Positions 17,432 through 27,994 of a stretch of DNA of 64,000 bases are shown in pieces (position 1 is the stretch's first letter; each line of letters starts with the position of its first letter). Under the pieces are notes generated by a model. That model was not told the DNA's origin. It saw only the letters and a program-made list of their open reading frames with translations, and did no database searches. The position numbers and the translations under genes are program-made. This DNA is from Campylobacter insulaenigrae NCTC 12927 (GTDB taxonomy: Bacteria > Campylobacterota > Campylobacteria > Campylobacterales > Campylobacteraceae), in NCBI RefSeq assembly GCF_000816185.1, contig NZ_CP007770.1:310001-374000 (forward strand). Direction: 5' to 3'.

Positions 17432-18913
17432 ATGGAAGTAGTTCAAATCAATACGCAAATTGCAATAATGTTTATTGCATATTCAGCATTAATGCTTTTT
17501 ATAGGATTTTATTTTTTTAAACAAAATAAAAATTCAGAAGATTACTTTTTAGGCGGTCGTTCTATGGGACCGGTTGTCTCAGCACTTAGTGCCGGGGCTT
17601 CTGATATGAGTGGTTGGCTTTTGATGGGATTGCCTGGTGCTTTATATGTTAGTGGTTTAGCTGAGAGTTATATAGCAATTGGTCTTAGTGTTGGAGCATT
17701 TTTAAATTGGGCTTTTGTTGCGAAAAGACTTAGAATTTATACTAGTGTGATTGCAAATTCTATTACTATTCCTGATTATTTTGAAACAAGATTTGATGAT
17801 GATAAACATATATTAAGAGTGGTTTGTGCTTTTGTTATTTTGATATTCTTTACTTTTTATGTTTCTTCAGGTTTAGTAGGTGGAGCAAAACTTTTTGAAG
17901 CTACTTTTGGAATTCAATATGATTATGCTTTGACCACTGGAACTATAATTATAGTTGCATACACATTTTTAGGTGGATATAAAGCAGTTTGCTGGACAGA
18001 TTTAATTCAAGGACTTTTAATGATGAGTGCTTTGATTATTGTTCCTATCGTTATGATTTATCATTTGGGTGGTTTTGATGAGGCTATGAGAATAATTGAA
18101 GATATTAAGCCAAGTACTTTATCTATGGGAGAAGGTTTAAGCTTTGTTGGTATAGTTTCAGCATTATCTTGGGGACTTGGATATTTTGGTCAACCTCATA
18201 TTTTGGTTCGTTTTATGTCTATACGTTCAACTAAAGATATACCAACTGCAACTTTTGTTGGAATTTCATGGATGGTTATTTCTTTAATAGGTGCTTGTTT
18301 GATAGGTATTTTAGGTATAGCTTATGTGAGTAAATTTGAATTAAGTTTGCAAGATCCTGAGAAAATTTTTATAGTAATGTCACAATTACTTTTTAATCCA
18401 TGGATAGCAGGAATTTTATTGAGTGCTATTTTGGCTGCAATTATGAGTACAGCGAGCTCACAATTACTTGTTTCAAGTTCAACTATAGCAGAAGATTTTT
18501 ATAAAAGAATTTTTAATAAAGAAGCATCAAATAAAACTGTAATGACTTTAGGAAGATTTGGAGTTTTGGCTGTTGCGGTAATAGCTTTTGTAATTTCTAC
18601 AGATAAAAATTCGAGTGTATTGAGCATAGTTGCTTATGCTTGGGCTGGATTTGGTGCAAGTTTTGGTTCTGTAATGCTTTTTTCGTTATTTTGGTCTAAA
18701 ATGACAAGATATGCAGCAATTGCTGGTATGATTACAGGTGCAGTAGTTGTTGTAGCTTATAAAAATTTCTTGGCTGAATGGTTTAATTTCCCAATTTATG
18801 AGATTATCCCAGGATTTCTAGCAGCTTCTATTGTAATTATCTTAGTTAGTTTAGTTACAAAAGTACGCCAAGGAACTAAAGCAGCTTACGAAACTATGTT
18901 AAAACATCTTTAA
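17432..18913 (+). CDS. putP: Sodium/proline symporter PutP
   Basis: A 493-residue inner-membrane transporter of the solute:sodium symporter family with about 13 hydrophobic helices, importing proline with Na+. Typical PutP segments are [11 protein letters not shown] near residue 38, [18 protein letters not shown] near 55 and [21 protein letters not shown] near 335, the last two containing sodium-binding serines and threonines. The ribosome site is AAGGGGTAAAA. It is cotranscribed with putA and ends at a strong terminator, so uptake and breakdown of proline form one unit. Confidence 0.95.
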   Translation: MEVVQINTQIAIMFIAYSALMLFIGFYFFKQNKNSEDYFLGGRSMGPVVSALSAGASDMSGWLLMGLPGALYVSGLAESYIAIGLSVGAFLNWAFVAKRLRIYTSVIANSITIPDYFETRFDDDKHILRVVCAFVILIFFTFYVSSGLVGGAKLFEATFGIQYDYALTTGTIIIVAYTFLGGYKAVCWTDLIQGLLMMSALIIVPIVMIYHLGGFDEAMRIIEDIKPSTLSMGEGLSFVGIVSALSWGLGYFGQPHILVRFMSIRSTKDIPTATFVGISWMVISLIGACLIGILGIAYVSKFELSLQDPEKIFIVMSQLLFNPWIAGILLSAILAAIMSTASSQLLVSSSTIAEDFYKRIFNKEASNKTVMTLGRFGVLAVAVIAFVISTDKNSSVLSIVAYAWAGFGASFGSVMLFSLFWSKMTRYAAIAGMITGAVVVVAYKNFLAEWFNFPIYEIIPGFLAASIVIILVSLVTKVRQGTKAAYETMLKHL

Positions 18914-18921
18914 TTCAATAA

Positions 18922-18951
18922 AACAAACTAATCTAAAAAGATTAGTTTGTT
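18922..18951 (+). terminator. Terminator after putP
   Basis: A perfect 13-bp stem, AACAAACTAATCT and AGATTAGTTTGTT, with an AAAA loop, 8 bases after the putP stop. Only a modest T-rich tail follows, but the stem is the strongest in the area. Confidence 0.8.
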
Positions 18952-19044
18952 ATCTATAGCTAAATTGTAACTTAAAAATTTAACTATAATATTTTATTAA
19001 ATCCCTTGTTTATTTAATTTTTGTTTTAATTAAAAAATATAAGA

Positions 19045-19050
19045 TATAAT
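19045..19050 (+). promoter_or_regulatory. -10 box for tRNA-Sec and probably purA
   Basis: A perfect TATAAT ending 7 bases before the first base of the tRNA. Transcription would start at or within a base of the mature 5' end. purA follows 24 bases after the tRNA with no terminator between. Confidence 0.65.
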
Positions 19051-19057
19051 ATTTGTT

Positions 19058-19155
19058 GGAAGGTTAGCTTATCTGGTGATGGCCACTGACTTCAAATCAG
19101 ATGAAAGGGTAGTTGACTACTTTTTGGGGAGTTCGATTCTCTCACCTTCTCGCCA
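19058..19155 (+). tRNA. selC: Selenocysteine tRNA (anticodon TCA)
   Basis: A 98-base tRNA beginning GGAAGGTTAGC and ending with an encoded GCCA. The anticodon loop CTTCAAA between CTGA and TCAG holds TCA, which reads UGA. The long variable arm AAAGGGTAGT/ACTACTTTTT (10 paired positions with G-U pairs) and the T loop GAGTTCGATTCTC are diagnostic of tRNA-Sec. The acceptor stem contains a G-U pair near the end; the exact 5' base (19057 or 19058) is uncertain. It serves the UGA codons of fdhA and selD nearby. Confidence 0.93.
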
Positions 19156-19161
19156 AAATAA

Positions 19162-20845
<1,684 letters not shown>

Positions 20846-20849
<4 letters not shown>

Positions 20850-21364
20850 AAAAAATTATTTCAATATTAAGCTTGTGTGTGTTTTATATTTATGCTGAAG
20901 AAAACTGTGAACAATATTTTGAAGCAATAAAATCGCAAATGCAAGATCAAATCAGAGAATATGATGAGGCTAGACAAAGCTTAGAAGCATTTAAAGCTTC
21001 TTTTGAAGCTTTACAAAAAGAAAAAATGCAAGCTTTGATTCAAAAAGAAATGGATATTAATGCAAGTTTGCAAGAAATTAAAATAACTAAAGAACAAAAT
21101 GAGCGAATTTTAGAAGCCACAAAACAAAATATTCAAACAATTAATGATAAAACTATGGGGCGAATTGCTGAAATTTATGCAAAAATGAAAGATGCTGCCG
21201 TAGCTGGAATACTTAGTGAAATGGATGATGATGAAGCGTCTAAAATCTTGCTTTCATTAGAACCAAGAAAAATTTCTTCAATTATGGCAAAAATGCAACC
21301 CAAAAAAGCATCAGATTTAACATTATTACTAAAAAATTTAGATCAAAATATAACTTTAAAGTAA
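20846..21364 (+). CDS. MotE-like periplasmic flagellar protein
   Basis: A 172-residue exported protein with signal peptide MKKIISILSLCVFYIYA, a central coiled coil (about 25-100) and a C-terminal MgtE-N/FliG-like helical repeat (KDAAVAGILSEMDDDEASKILLSLEPRKISSIM). This matches the MotE family, a periplasmic partner of the stator protein MotB in epsilonproteobacteria (Cj1496c). It starts with GTG overlapping the FliJ-like stop, so the two are translationally coupled. The family is fairly clear; stator function comes from published work on relatives. Confidence 0.75.
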
Positions 21365-21425
21365 TTTTTAAGCAGTTTTTATCTTTTTTTAGTATTATTT
21401 CATTTAAAAATAAAAAGGTGAATAA

Positions 21426-21977
21426 ATGCGTATTAAGCCAGCTCACATACCTTATATTGCAAATAAAATAATATTAGATTTAGTAAATTCTTCTTTTGTA
21501 AAAATAAAAGATGATAGTCAAAAATTGATTAAAACTGCTAAGGAAATCTTAGAAATAGATGTATTAAATGAGCGTAAACTCGATGAAAAAGCAAAGGAGC
21601 TTTTGGAAAGTCAAGAAGATGAAATTGAATTTATGCAAATTGATAGAAAAAATATGTTTTGGATGATTAAAAAAAAGCTTGCAGATGAGTTTAAATTTAT
21701 ATTAGATAAAGAAGACAGATATAATAATTTAGCACATAAAATTTTAGAAAATTTAGTGAATGAAGATTTGATTAATTATAATGTATCTGAAAATCGTGTC
21801 AAAAATTTGATTTTTTCGAGTATTATGACTTATTTAAGAGAATATGAAAATTTAGAAGATTTAGTTTATGAAAAAATTTCAAACTATAAAAGAAAATTGA
21901 TTCCTGGTTCAGAAGAATACGAATTGGTGTTTGAAAAATTATATCAAGAAGAGTTACGCAAAAAAGGGCTTTTATGA
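21426..21977 (+). CDS. DUF507 family protein
   Basis: A 183-residue soluble, charged, helical protein starting MRIKPAHIPYIANKI, the signature of the DUF507 family, which is widespread in epsilon- and deltaproteobacteria and of unknown function. It appears to contain two related halves, each ending in a helix with a LLESQ or KISNYKR-type pattern. The start has an AAAAAGGTGAATAA site and the stop overlaps carA by ATGA. The neighbourhood (purA, carA) does not settle a role. Confidence 0.75.
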   Translation: MRIKPAHIPYIANKIILDLVNSSFVKIKDDSQKLIKTAKEILEIDVLNERKLDEKAKELLESQEDEIEFMQIDRKNMFWMIKKKLADEFKFILDKEDRYNNLAHKILENLVNEDLINYNVSENRVKNLIFSSIMTYLREYENLEDLVYEKISNYKRKLIPGSEEYELVFEKLYQEELRKKGLL

Positions 21978-23092
21978 AGGCTTATATTTACATAGAAAAT
22001 GATATTTTTTTGAGTGCTAGAGCTTGTGGTGCAAATGGCACCTTTTTTGGAGAATTAGTTTTTAACACTTCCTTAACCGGATATCAAGAAATTATTTCAG
22101 ATCCTTCCTATGCTGGACAATTTATAGTGTTTTCTATGCCAGAGATAGGTGTTGTTGGGGTCAATGATGATGATAATGAATGCCAGCAAATGCATGCTAG
22201 TGGAATAATTATTAGAGAATTAAGTGAATGTTTCTCTAATTTTAGAGCTAAAGAAAATTTGAGTTCTTACTTAAAGAAGCATCAAAAAATAGGACTTTAT
22301 GAAGTTGATACTAGGTTTTTGGTAAAAATGATAAGAGATTGTGGAAATTTAAGAGCCGTGATTTCAACAGAAATTAAAGATAAAGAAGAATTAAAACAAA
22401 TGCTTGTTAATAGCGCAAAGATTGATGAAATAAATTATGTTGCTCAGGTAAGTACTAAAAATTCATATCTCCATCAAAAAGGCGTTTGGAATCATGAGAT
22501 TAAATCATATCAAAGTATTAAAAAGAGTAATAAAAAAGTTGCTGTGATTGATTATGGTGTAAAGGAAAATATATTAAATGAGCTTGTAAGTGTTGGTTTA
22601 GAAGTAGAAGTATTTCCGCATAATGTTAAAGCAAAAGAACTTATTAAGCTTTTTAATAAAGGCTTAATTCATGGGGTTTTTTTGTCTAATGGACCAGGAG
22701 AACCAAAGATATTAAAGGAAGAAATATCTCAAATTAAATATTTAATTCAAGCAAAAATTCCGATGTTGGGAATTTGTTTGGGTCATCAATTATTAAGCAA
22801 TGCTTTTGGTTATGAAACTTATAAAATGAAATTTGGACAGCATGGAGCCAATCATCCTGTTATTAATCTTGTAAATAATTTTGTTGAAATAACAGCGCAA
22901 AATCATAATTATAATGTTCCTGAGGAAATTTCAGAAGTAGCTACTATAACGCATAGGAATTTATTTGGAGATAATGTTGAAGGGGTAAAATACAAAGATT
23001 ACCCTATTATTTCTGTACAGCATCATCCTGAAAGCTCGTCAGGACCACATGAAAGTAAGTATATTTTTAAAGAATTTTTAGAGCTTTTGTGA
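21974..23092 (+). CDS. carA: Carbamoyl-phosphate synthase small subunit
   Basis: The glutaminase subunit that supplies ammonia to CarB for carbamoyl phosphate, used in arginine and pyrimidine synthesis. The 372-residue protein has the N-terminal CarA domain (NTSLTGYQEIISDPSYAGQ) and a class I amidotransferase domain with the nucleophile in LGICLGHQLL and the His/Glu pair in HHPESSSGPHES. A UTP/arginine-type leader is not visible because the start overlaps the DUF507 gene. carB is not in the window. Confidence 0.96.
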   Translation: MKAYIYIENDIFLSARACGANGTFFGELVFNTSLTGYQEIISDPSYAGQFIVFSMPEIGVVGVNDDDNECQQMHASGIIIRELSECFSNFRAKENLSSYLKKHQKIGLYEVDTRFLVKMIRDCGNLRAVISTEIKDKEELKQMLVNSAKIDEINYVAQVSTKNSYLHQKGVWNHEIKSYQSIKKSNKKVAVIDYGVKENILNELVSVGLEVEVFPHNVKAKELIKLFNKGLIHGVFLSNGPGEPKILKEEISQIKYLIQAKIPMLGICLGHQLLSNAFGYETYKMKFGQHGANHPVINLVNNFVEITAQNHNYNVPEEISEVATITHRNLFGDNVEGVKYKDYPIISVQHHPESSSGPHESKYIFKEFLELL

Positions 23093-23751
23093 GTTTAGAT
23101 TTTGTAGGATTGATTAGCATAGCTTTTCTTTCAAGTTTTGGGCATTGTTATGGAATGTGCGGAGGATTTATTCTAGCTTATAATCAACTTACAAATCAAA
23201 TAAAACTTCCATATTTTGTATTAATTTTTTCATATCATATTTCAAGAATAACTGCTTATATGTTTTTAGGAATGTTTTTTGGATATTTTGGTAGTTTATT
23301 CTCTTTTAGTGAATTTGCAAAAGGGATAATGTTTTTTTGCATAGGAATTTTTACAATATTTTTAGCTTTCGCATTGATTTTTAGAGGAAAACTTTTATCT
23401 TTTTTGGAGCATTCTTTTATTTTTGATTATTTTATAAAAAAAAGTATTAAAAAAATTCTTCATTATAAATCACTTAAAGGAACTATATTACTAGGCTTTT
23501 TAAATGGTTTTGTGCCTTGTGGTTTGGTTTATTTTTATATAGCTTTTGGTATTACCTCACAAAATATGCTAGATGCCACTTTTATTATGTTACTTTTTGG
23601 ATTGTCTACTTTGCCTAGCATGATTTTTTTAGCATATTTTAGTAAAATATTGAGTGAAAAATTTCAAAAAATTAGTACTTTAATTTCTTATATGCTTATA
23701 TTGCTTTATGGAATATATTTTACTTACACAGGTTTTATGCTTACGGCATAA
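23089..23751 (+). CDS. DsbD_2/TauE-like membrane protein next to cbb3 genes
   Basis: A 220-residue protein with about six hydrophobic helices. It carries the signatures FGHCYGMCGGF near residue 20 and FLNGFVPCGLVYFY near 140, which define a cysteine-bearing branch of the UreH/DsbD_2 (also annotated sulfite exporter TauE) superfamily. Relatives are often found with cbb3 oxidase or copper genes and are suspected of metal or thiol transport for oxidase assembly. The start is GTG overlapping the carA stop. In C. jejuni two signalling genes (Cj1492c/Cj1491c) follow the homologue; here ccoN follows directly. Confidence 0.75.
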   Translation: MSLDFVGLISIAFLSSFGHCYGMCGGFILAYNQLTNQIKLPYFVLIFSYHISRITAYMFLGMFFGYFGSLFSFSEFAKGIMFFCIGIFTIFLAFALIFRGKLLSFLEHSFIFDYFIKKSIKKILHYKSLKGTILLGFLNGFVPCGLVYFYIAFGITSQNMLDATFIMLLFGLSTLPSMIFLAYFSKILSEKFQKISTLISYMLILLYGIYFTYTGFMLTA

Positions 23752-23824
23752 TTTTAAAAATTTATAATATTAACCAACCATTAATAAGATTAATTTTTTA
23801 AGCTAAAAAAGATATTTTCTATCA

Positions 23825-23830
23825 TATAAT
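23825..23830 (+). promoter_or_regulatory. -10 box for the cbb3 oxidase operon
   Basis: A perfect TATAAT 42 bases before the ccoN ribosome-site/ATG region, in the 121-base gap after the TauE-like gene. A TAAGGAGAGG ribosome site follows before ccoN. Confidence 0.55.
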
Positions 23831-23872
23831 TAGGACAATTGCTTTATTGCATAAAAAAATTAAGGAGAGGAA

Positions 23873-25339
23873 ATGCACCCAGGAAATGCATTAAACTATG
23901 ACTATACGGTTGCTAAATATTTTATGTTTGCTACCTTATTGTTTGGTATTATTGGTATGGCAATTGGGACGCTTATAGCTTTTCAAATGGCATATCCGGA
24001 TTTGAACTATTTAGCTGGCGAGTATGGCACTTTTTCAAGACTTAGACCATTACATACTTCAGGTGTAATTTTTGGTTTTATGCTATCAGGAATTTGGGCA
24101 ACTTGGTATTATATTGGTCAGCGTGTATTAAAAGTCAGTATGGCAGAGTCAAATTTTTTAATGTTTATCGGTAAATTACATTTTTGGCTTTATTTGTTTA
24201 CTATGATTTTTGCTGTTATAAGCTTATTTGCTGGTATGAGTACTTCAAAAGAATATGCTGAACTTGAATGGCCATTGGATATATTAGTGGTTTTAGTTTG
24301 GGTTTTATGGGGTGTGAGTATTTTTGGACTTATTGGTATTCGTCGTGAGAAGACTTTATATGTTTCATTGTGGTATTATATTGCTACATTTTTAGGTATT
24401 GCTATGCTTTATTTATTTAATAATATGGAAATACCTACTTATTTTGTAAGTGGAATGGGTGATTGGTGGCACAGTGTATCAATGTATGCAGGTACAAATG
24501 ATGCATTAGTTCAATGGTGGTATGGGCATAATGCTGTTGCTTTTGTATTTACTGTTGGAATTATTGCTCAAATTTATTATTTCTTACCGAAAGAAAGTGG
24601 TCAGCCAATTTTTTCTTATAAATTGTCATTATTTGCATTTTGGGGATTAATGTTTGTTTATTTATGGGCAGGTGGACATCATTTGATTTATTCTACTGTT
24701 CCTGATTGGATGCAAACTATGGGTTCTGTCTTTTCTATTGTACTTATTTTGCCTTCTTGGGGTTCAGCAATTAATATCTTGCTTACAATGAAAGGTGAGT
24801 GGAGTCAATTAAGAGAAAGCCCATTGATTAAGTTTATGATTTTAGCTTCAACTTTTTATATGTTTTCGACTTTAGAAGGCCCAATTCTCTCTATCAAATC
24901 AGTAAATGCGTTAGCTCATTTTACAGATTGGATTCCAGGACACGTGCATGATGGAACACTTGGTTGGGTTGGTTTTATGACTATGGCAGCACTATATCAT
25001 ATGGTTCCAAGAATGTTTAAAAGGGAGCTTTATAGCAAATCATTAATGGAATCTCAATTTTGGATACAAACTACAGGTATAGTCTTGTATTTTAGTTCAA
25101 TGTGGATAGCAGGTATTACTCAAGGAATGATGTGGAGAGCTACTGATGAATATGGAAATTTACTATATACCTTTATTGATACAGTAGAAGCTATTGTCCC
25201 TTACTATTGGATTAGAGCAATAGGTGGATTATTATATTTGACAGGATTTTTTATGTTTGTTTATAATATTTATAAATCAATCGCAGTGGGTAGAGTGCTT
25301 GATAAAGAGCCAAAAAGTGCTTCCCCTATGGCAGCATAA
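23873..25339 (+). CDS. ccoN: cbb3-type cytochrome oxidase subunit I
   Basis: The catalytic haem-copper subunit of the high-affinity terminal oxidase used at low oxygen. The 488-residue protein has about 12 membrane helices. Haem and copper histidines are visible in RPLHTSGVIFGF, WWYGHNAVAF, AGGHHLIYS and WIPGHVHDGTLGW. The starting residues MHPGNALNYDYTVAKYF are typical of epsilonproteobacterial CcoN. It heads the ccoNOQP operon behind a strong TAAGGAGAGGAA site. Confidence 0.96.
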   Translation: MHPGNALNYDYTVAKYFMFATLLFGIIGMAIGTLIAFQMAYPDLNYLAGEYGTFSRLRPLHTSGVIFGFMLSGIWATWYYIGQRVLKVSMAESNFLMFIGKLHFWLYLFTMIFAVISLFAGMSTSKEYAELEWPLDILVVLVWVLWGVSIFGLIGIRREKTLYVSLWYYIATFLGIAMLYLFNNMEIPTYFVSGMGDWWHSVSMYAGTNDALVQWWYGHNAVAFVFTVGIIAQIYYFLPKESGQPIFSYKLSLFAFWGLMFVYLWAGGHHLIYSTVPDWMQTMGSVFSIVLILPSWGSAINILLTMKGEWSQLRESPLIKFMILASTFYMFSTLEGPILSIKSVNALAHFTDWIPGHVHDGTLGWVGFMTMAALYHMVPRMFKRELYSKSLMESQFWIQTTGIVLYFSSMWIAGITQGMMWRATDEYGNLLYTFIDTVEAIVPYYWIRAIGGLLYLTGFFMFVYNIYKSIAVGRVLDKEPKSASPMAA

Positions 25340-25350
25340 GGAGGAAAATT

Positions 25351-26016
25351 ATGTTTAGTTGGTTAGAAAAAAATCCATTCTTTTTTGCTGTAGCGGTATT
25401 TGTGGTTATTGCTTATGCGGGTGTTGTAGAAGTTTTACCTGATTTTGCTCAAAATGCAAGACCTATTGAAGGTAAAAAACCTTACACAGTGTTGCAATTA
25501 GCGGGACGTCATATTTATATTAAAGAAAGCTGTAATGCTTGTCATTCACAATTAATTCGTCCGTTTAAATCTGAAACAGATCGTTATGGTATGTACTCTG
25601 TTGGTGGAGAATATGCTTATGATAGACCATTTTTATGGGGATCAAAAAGAACAGGACCTGATTTGTTACGTGTAGGTAATTTTAGAACAACTGATTGGCA
25701 TGAAAATCATATGTGGGATCCTATTTCAGTTGTTCCAGGTTCAATTATGCCAGCATATAAACATATGTTTAACAAAAATGCTGATATTGAAACAGCTTAT
25801 GCAGAAGCATTGACAGTTAAAAAAGTTTTTAATGTGCCATATGATATGGACAATGGAACAAAGCTTGGTACTTGGGATGAAGCACAAGCTGAGGTAATGA
25901 ATGAAGCACAAGCAATAATTAATCAGATGAAAAATCAAGATGTAAAAGATGCATTTGCAAAAGGTGAAATCAAAGAAATTGTTGCATTAATTGCATATCT
26001 TAATAGTTTAAAGTAG
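25351..26016 (+). CDS. ccoO: cbb3 oxidase mono-haem subunit II
   Basis: A membrane-anchored c-type cytochrome that passes electrons to CcoN. The 221 residues include an N-terminal membrane helix (FFFAVAVFVVIAYAGVVEV) and one haem c site in CNACHSQLIRPF near residue 61. The distal methionine is likely in VPGSIMPAYKHM. The ribosome site is AAGGAGGAAAATT and the gene follows ccoN by 11 bases. Assignment secure. Confidence 0.95.
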   Translation: MFSWLEKNPFFFAVAVFVVIAYAGVVEVLPDFAQNARPIEGKKPYTVLQLAGRHIYIKESCNACHSQLIRPFKSETDRYGMYSVGGEYAYDRPFLWGSKRTGPDLLRVGNFRTTDWHENHMWDPISVVPGSIMPAYKHMFNKNADIETAYAEALTVKKVFNVPYDMDNGTKLGTWDEAQAEVMNEAQAIINQMKNQDVKDAFAKGEIKEIVALIAYLNSLK

Positions 26017-26024
26017 GGTAGATT

Positions 26025-26228
26025 ATGGATTTAGAACTAATAAGAGAATTACAAGGTTACGGTTTTTTTGCTCTTGTGGTATTTTTGGTAGTAGTTTTAT
26101 ATTCTTATTGGTTTCATTTGTATCGATCTGAAAAAATAGGTAGAAGAAATTATGAACAATATGCTGATTTAGCTTTATATGATGAAATCAGTGATCGTGT
26201 TTTAGAGCAAAATAAAAGGAGTGCTTAA
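26025..26228 (+). CDS. ccoQ: cbb3 oxidase small subunit
   Basis: A 67-residue protein with one membrane helix (GFFALVVFLVVVLYSYWFHLY) and a charged cytoplasmic tail (RSEKIGRRNYEQY). Size, topology and place between ccoO and ccoP match CcoQ, which stabilises the oxidase complex. Its stop overlaps the ccoP ATG by one base. Confidence 0.88.
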   Translation: MDLELIRELQGYGFFALVVFLVVVLYSYWFHLYRSEKIGRRNYEQYADLALYDEISDRVLEQNKRSA

Positions 26229-27106
26229 TGCAATGGTTAAATTTGGAAGATAATGTAAATTTATTATCTTTTATAGGTGCTATTTTAATTCTTTTGATTA
26301 CATTTGTTGTGGTTGGAAAATTATTTAAAAGCATGAAAAACGATAAGAGTGAAGGTGAGTTGAGCGAGCACAATTGGGATGGTATAGGAGAATTTAAAAA
26401 CCCTGTTCCATTTGGTTGGGCTGTAGTGTTTTTCTTAGCAATCATTTGGTGTATATGGTATTTTATCTGGGGATATCCACTTAATAGTTATTCTCAAATT
26501 GGTGAATATAATAAAGAAGTTCAAGCACATAATGAAAAATTTGCACAAAAATTTGCAAATTTAAGCGTTGAAGATAAAAAAGAAATGGGTAAAAATATTT
26601 TCTTAGTTCAATGTTCATCATGTCATGGTATTACTGGTGATGGTATTAATGGTAAGGCACAAAATCTTAATATTTGGGGCTCAGAAGAAGGTCTTATAGA
26701 GGTTATTACTAAAGGTTCTAAAGGATTAAATTATCCTATGGGTGAAATGTTGGGTGCAAATGATAATGGTATAGATGAGGCTGATATTCCTGCTATTGCC
26801 GCTTATGTTGCTTCTGAAATTTCGGCTATTAAAAAGACAAATAATCCACAACTTGTTGAAAAAGGCAAAGAGCTTTTTGCAACTTGTGCAGCATGTCATG
26901 GTGAAGATGGTACAGGTATGCTTGATGGACAACCAGTTGCACCAAATCTTACAAATTACGGTAGTGCTAATTTTGTTGTAGATGTTTTAAATCGTGGTAA
27001 GTCAGGACATATAGGTGAAATGCCACATTTTGATAATGGTATATTAAATGAGCTTCAAAAAGAAGCAGTAGGCGAATACGTAATTTCTCTTTCAAGGGGT
27101 GAATAA
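26228..27106 (+). CDS. ccoP: cbb3 oxidase di-haem subunit III
   Basis: A di-haem cytochrome c that receives electrons from soluble cytochrome or the bc1 complex. The 292 residues include an N-terminal helix (SFIGAILILLITFVVVG) and a second helix near 65-85 (WAVVFFLAIIWCIWYFIW), followed by two cytochrome c domains with CSSCHG near residue 135 and CAACHG near 220. Methionine ligands are in YPMGEM and IGEMPHF. It overlaps ccoQ and the DUF4006 gene by single bases, indicating coupled translation. Confidence 0.95.
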   Translation: MQWLNLEDNVNLLSFIGAILILLITFVVVGKLFKSMKNDKSEGELSEHNWDGIGEFKNPVPFGWAVVFFLAIIWCIWYFIWGYPLNSYSQIGEYNKEVQAHNEKFAQKFANLSVEDKKEMGKNIFLVQCSSCHGITGDGINGKAQNLNIWGSEEGLIEVITKGSKGLNYPMGEMLGANDNGIDEADIPAIAAYVASEISAIKKTNNPQLVEKGKELFATCAACHGEDGTGMLDGQPVAPNLTNYGSANFVVDVLNRGKSGHIGEMPHFDNGILNELQKEAVGEYVISLSRGE

Positions 27107-27318
27107 TGGAAAATCAAAATAGATGTGTGTTTTCGCTTTCAGGGGTTAGTGGAATGTTGGTTGCGACTATTTTGTTATTAGCTATTTTAGTAGGTTTAAC
27201 GCTTTGGGGTCTTAAAACCCAACAAGAAGTAATGCAAAAACCTTACAAATTAGAAAATGCAGAGCAAATTAAAATGTTTAATTCTAAAAAAGAAGAACAT
27301 ATTATTGTAAAGGAGTGA
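27106..27318 (+). CDS. DUF4006-like small membrane protein
   Basis: A 70-residue protein with a single membrane helix (GMLVATILLLAILVGLTLWGL) and a charged tail. Small proteins of the DUF4006 family occupy this place after ccoP in epsilonproteobacteria (Cj1486c-like). The start overlaps the ccoP stop by one base, so it is part of the oxidase operon and may assist assembly. The role is not established. Confidence 0.75.
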   Translation: MENQNRCVFSLSGVSGMLVATILLLAILVGLTLWGLKTQQEVMQKPYKLENAEQIKMFNSKKEEHIIVKE

Positions 27319-27320
27319 TT

Positions 27321-27422
27321 GTGGCAAAAATTATAGAATATCTAATTGTAATTGGATTAATTGTAGCAGCTGGTATTACAGCTTGGTCAGTTTTGACTGT
27401 AAATCACTTGCATATAGGATGA
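27321..27422 (+). CDS. Very small membrane peptide in cbb3 operon (33 aa)
   Basis: A GTG-started frame of 33 codons with AAGGAG 6 bases ahead. It encodes KIIEYLIVIGLIVAAGITAW followed by SVLTVNHLHIG, a single hydrophobic helix with a short tail. Its stop overlaps the next ATG (ATGA). Good ribosome site, helix and tight packing argue that it is real, and a similar small periplasmic/membrane protein is annotated here in C. jejuni (Cj1485c by position). No function is known. Confidence 0.7.
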   Translation: MAKIIEYLIVIGLIVAAGITAWSVLTVNHLHIG

Positions 27423-27994
27423 AAAATATTTTAAAAGGCGGTTTTATAACCGCCATTTTTTTATGCTTTGTTAGTTTGTCACATGCTGAAATTTTGTTAA
27501 ATGATAATATTTTAAATGTTTCTATTGAGCAAAATATAAGCACTACTTCTAAACAAATTAAAGAAATAACCGGTGTTGATATAGCTTTAGCTTTAAGTGA
27601 TACAAAAAGTTTTGAATACCTTCAAAAATATGAGCAAAATTTAACAAAACCTTATATTTTACTAGTATTTTCTAAGATTTCTCACAGGGTAGATATTTTT
27701 GCTAGTGATGATGCTAAATCTTTTTTTGATAAAGAAAGAGTTCTAAGTCCCTATCCCGAAAAAGGTACTATTTTACCTATACTTGCAAATCCTAAACAAA
27801 AAGATATTTATAATGCAGCGATTTTAAATGGCTATGCAGATATTGCTGATCAAGTCGCAAATTATTTTAATATTAAGCCATTTTATGGAAATTCAAATCG
27901 AGATACTTTGAATATTATGAGAATTTTAATTTATGGTTTCATTTGTGTTGCTGCTTTGATGTTAGTTCAAAAAAGATTTAAAAGGAAAAGATGA
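27419..27994 (+). CDS. Membrane-anchored TPM-like protein of the cbb3 operon
   Basis: A 191-residue exported protein with signal peptide KNILKGGFITAIFLCFVSL, a soluble domain of about 125 residues and a C-terminal membrane helix (IMRILIYGFICVAALMLV) ending in KRFKRKR. The soluble part resembles the TPM fold (NISTTSKQIKEITGVDIALAL, then PYILLVFSKISHRVDIF), used in assembly or stress proteins. The start is ATG 27419 overlapping the small peptide stop; an upstream in-frame codon gives a longer but unsupported reading. Position matches Cj1484c. A role in oxidase maturation is context only. Confidence 0.65.
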   Translation: MKNILKGGFITAIFLCFVSLSHAEILLNDNILNVSIEQNISTTSKQIKEITGVDIALALSDTKSFEYLQKYEQNLTKPYILLVFSKISHRVDIFASDDAKSFFDKERVLSPYPEKGTILPILANPKQKDIYNAAILNGYADIADQVANYFNIKPFYGNSNRDTLNIMRILIYGFICVAALMLVQKRFKRKR

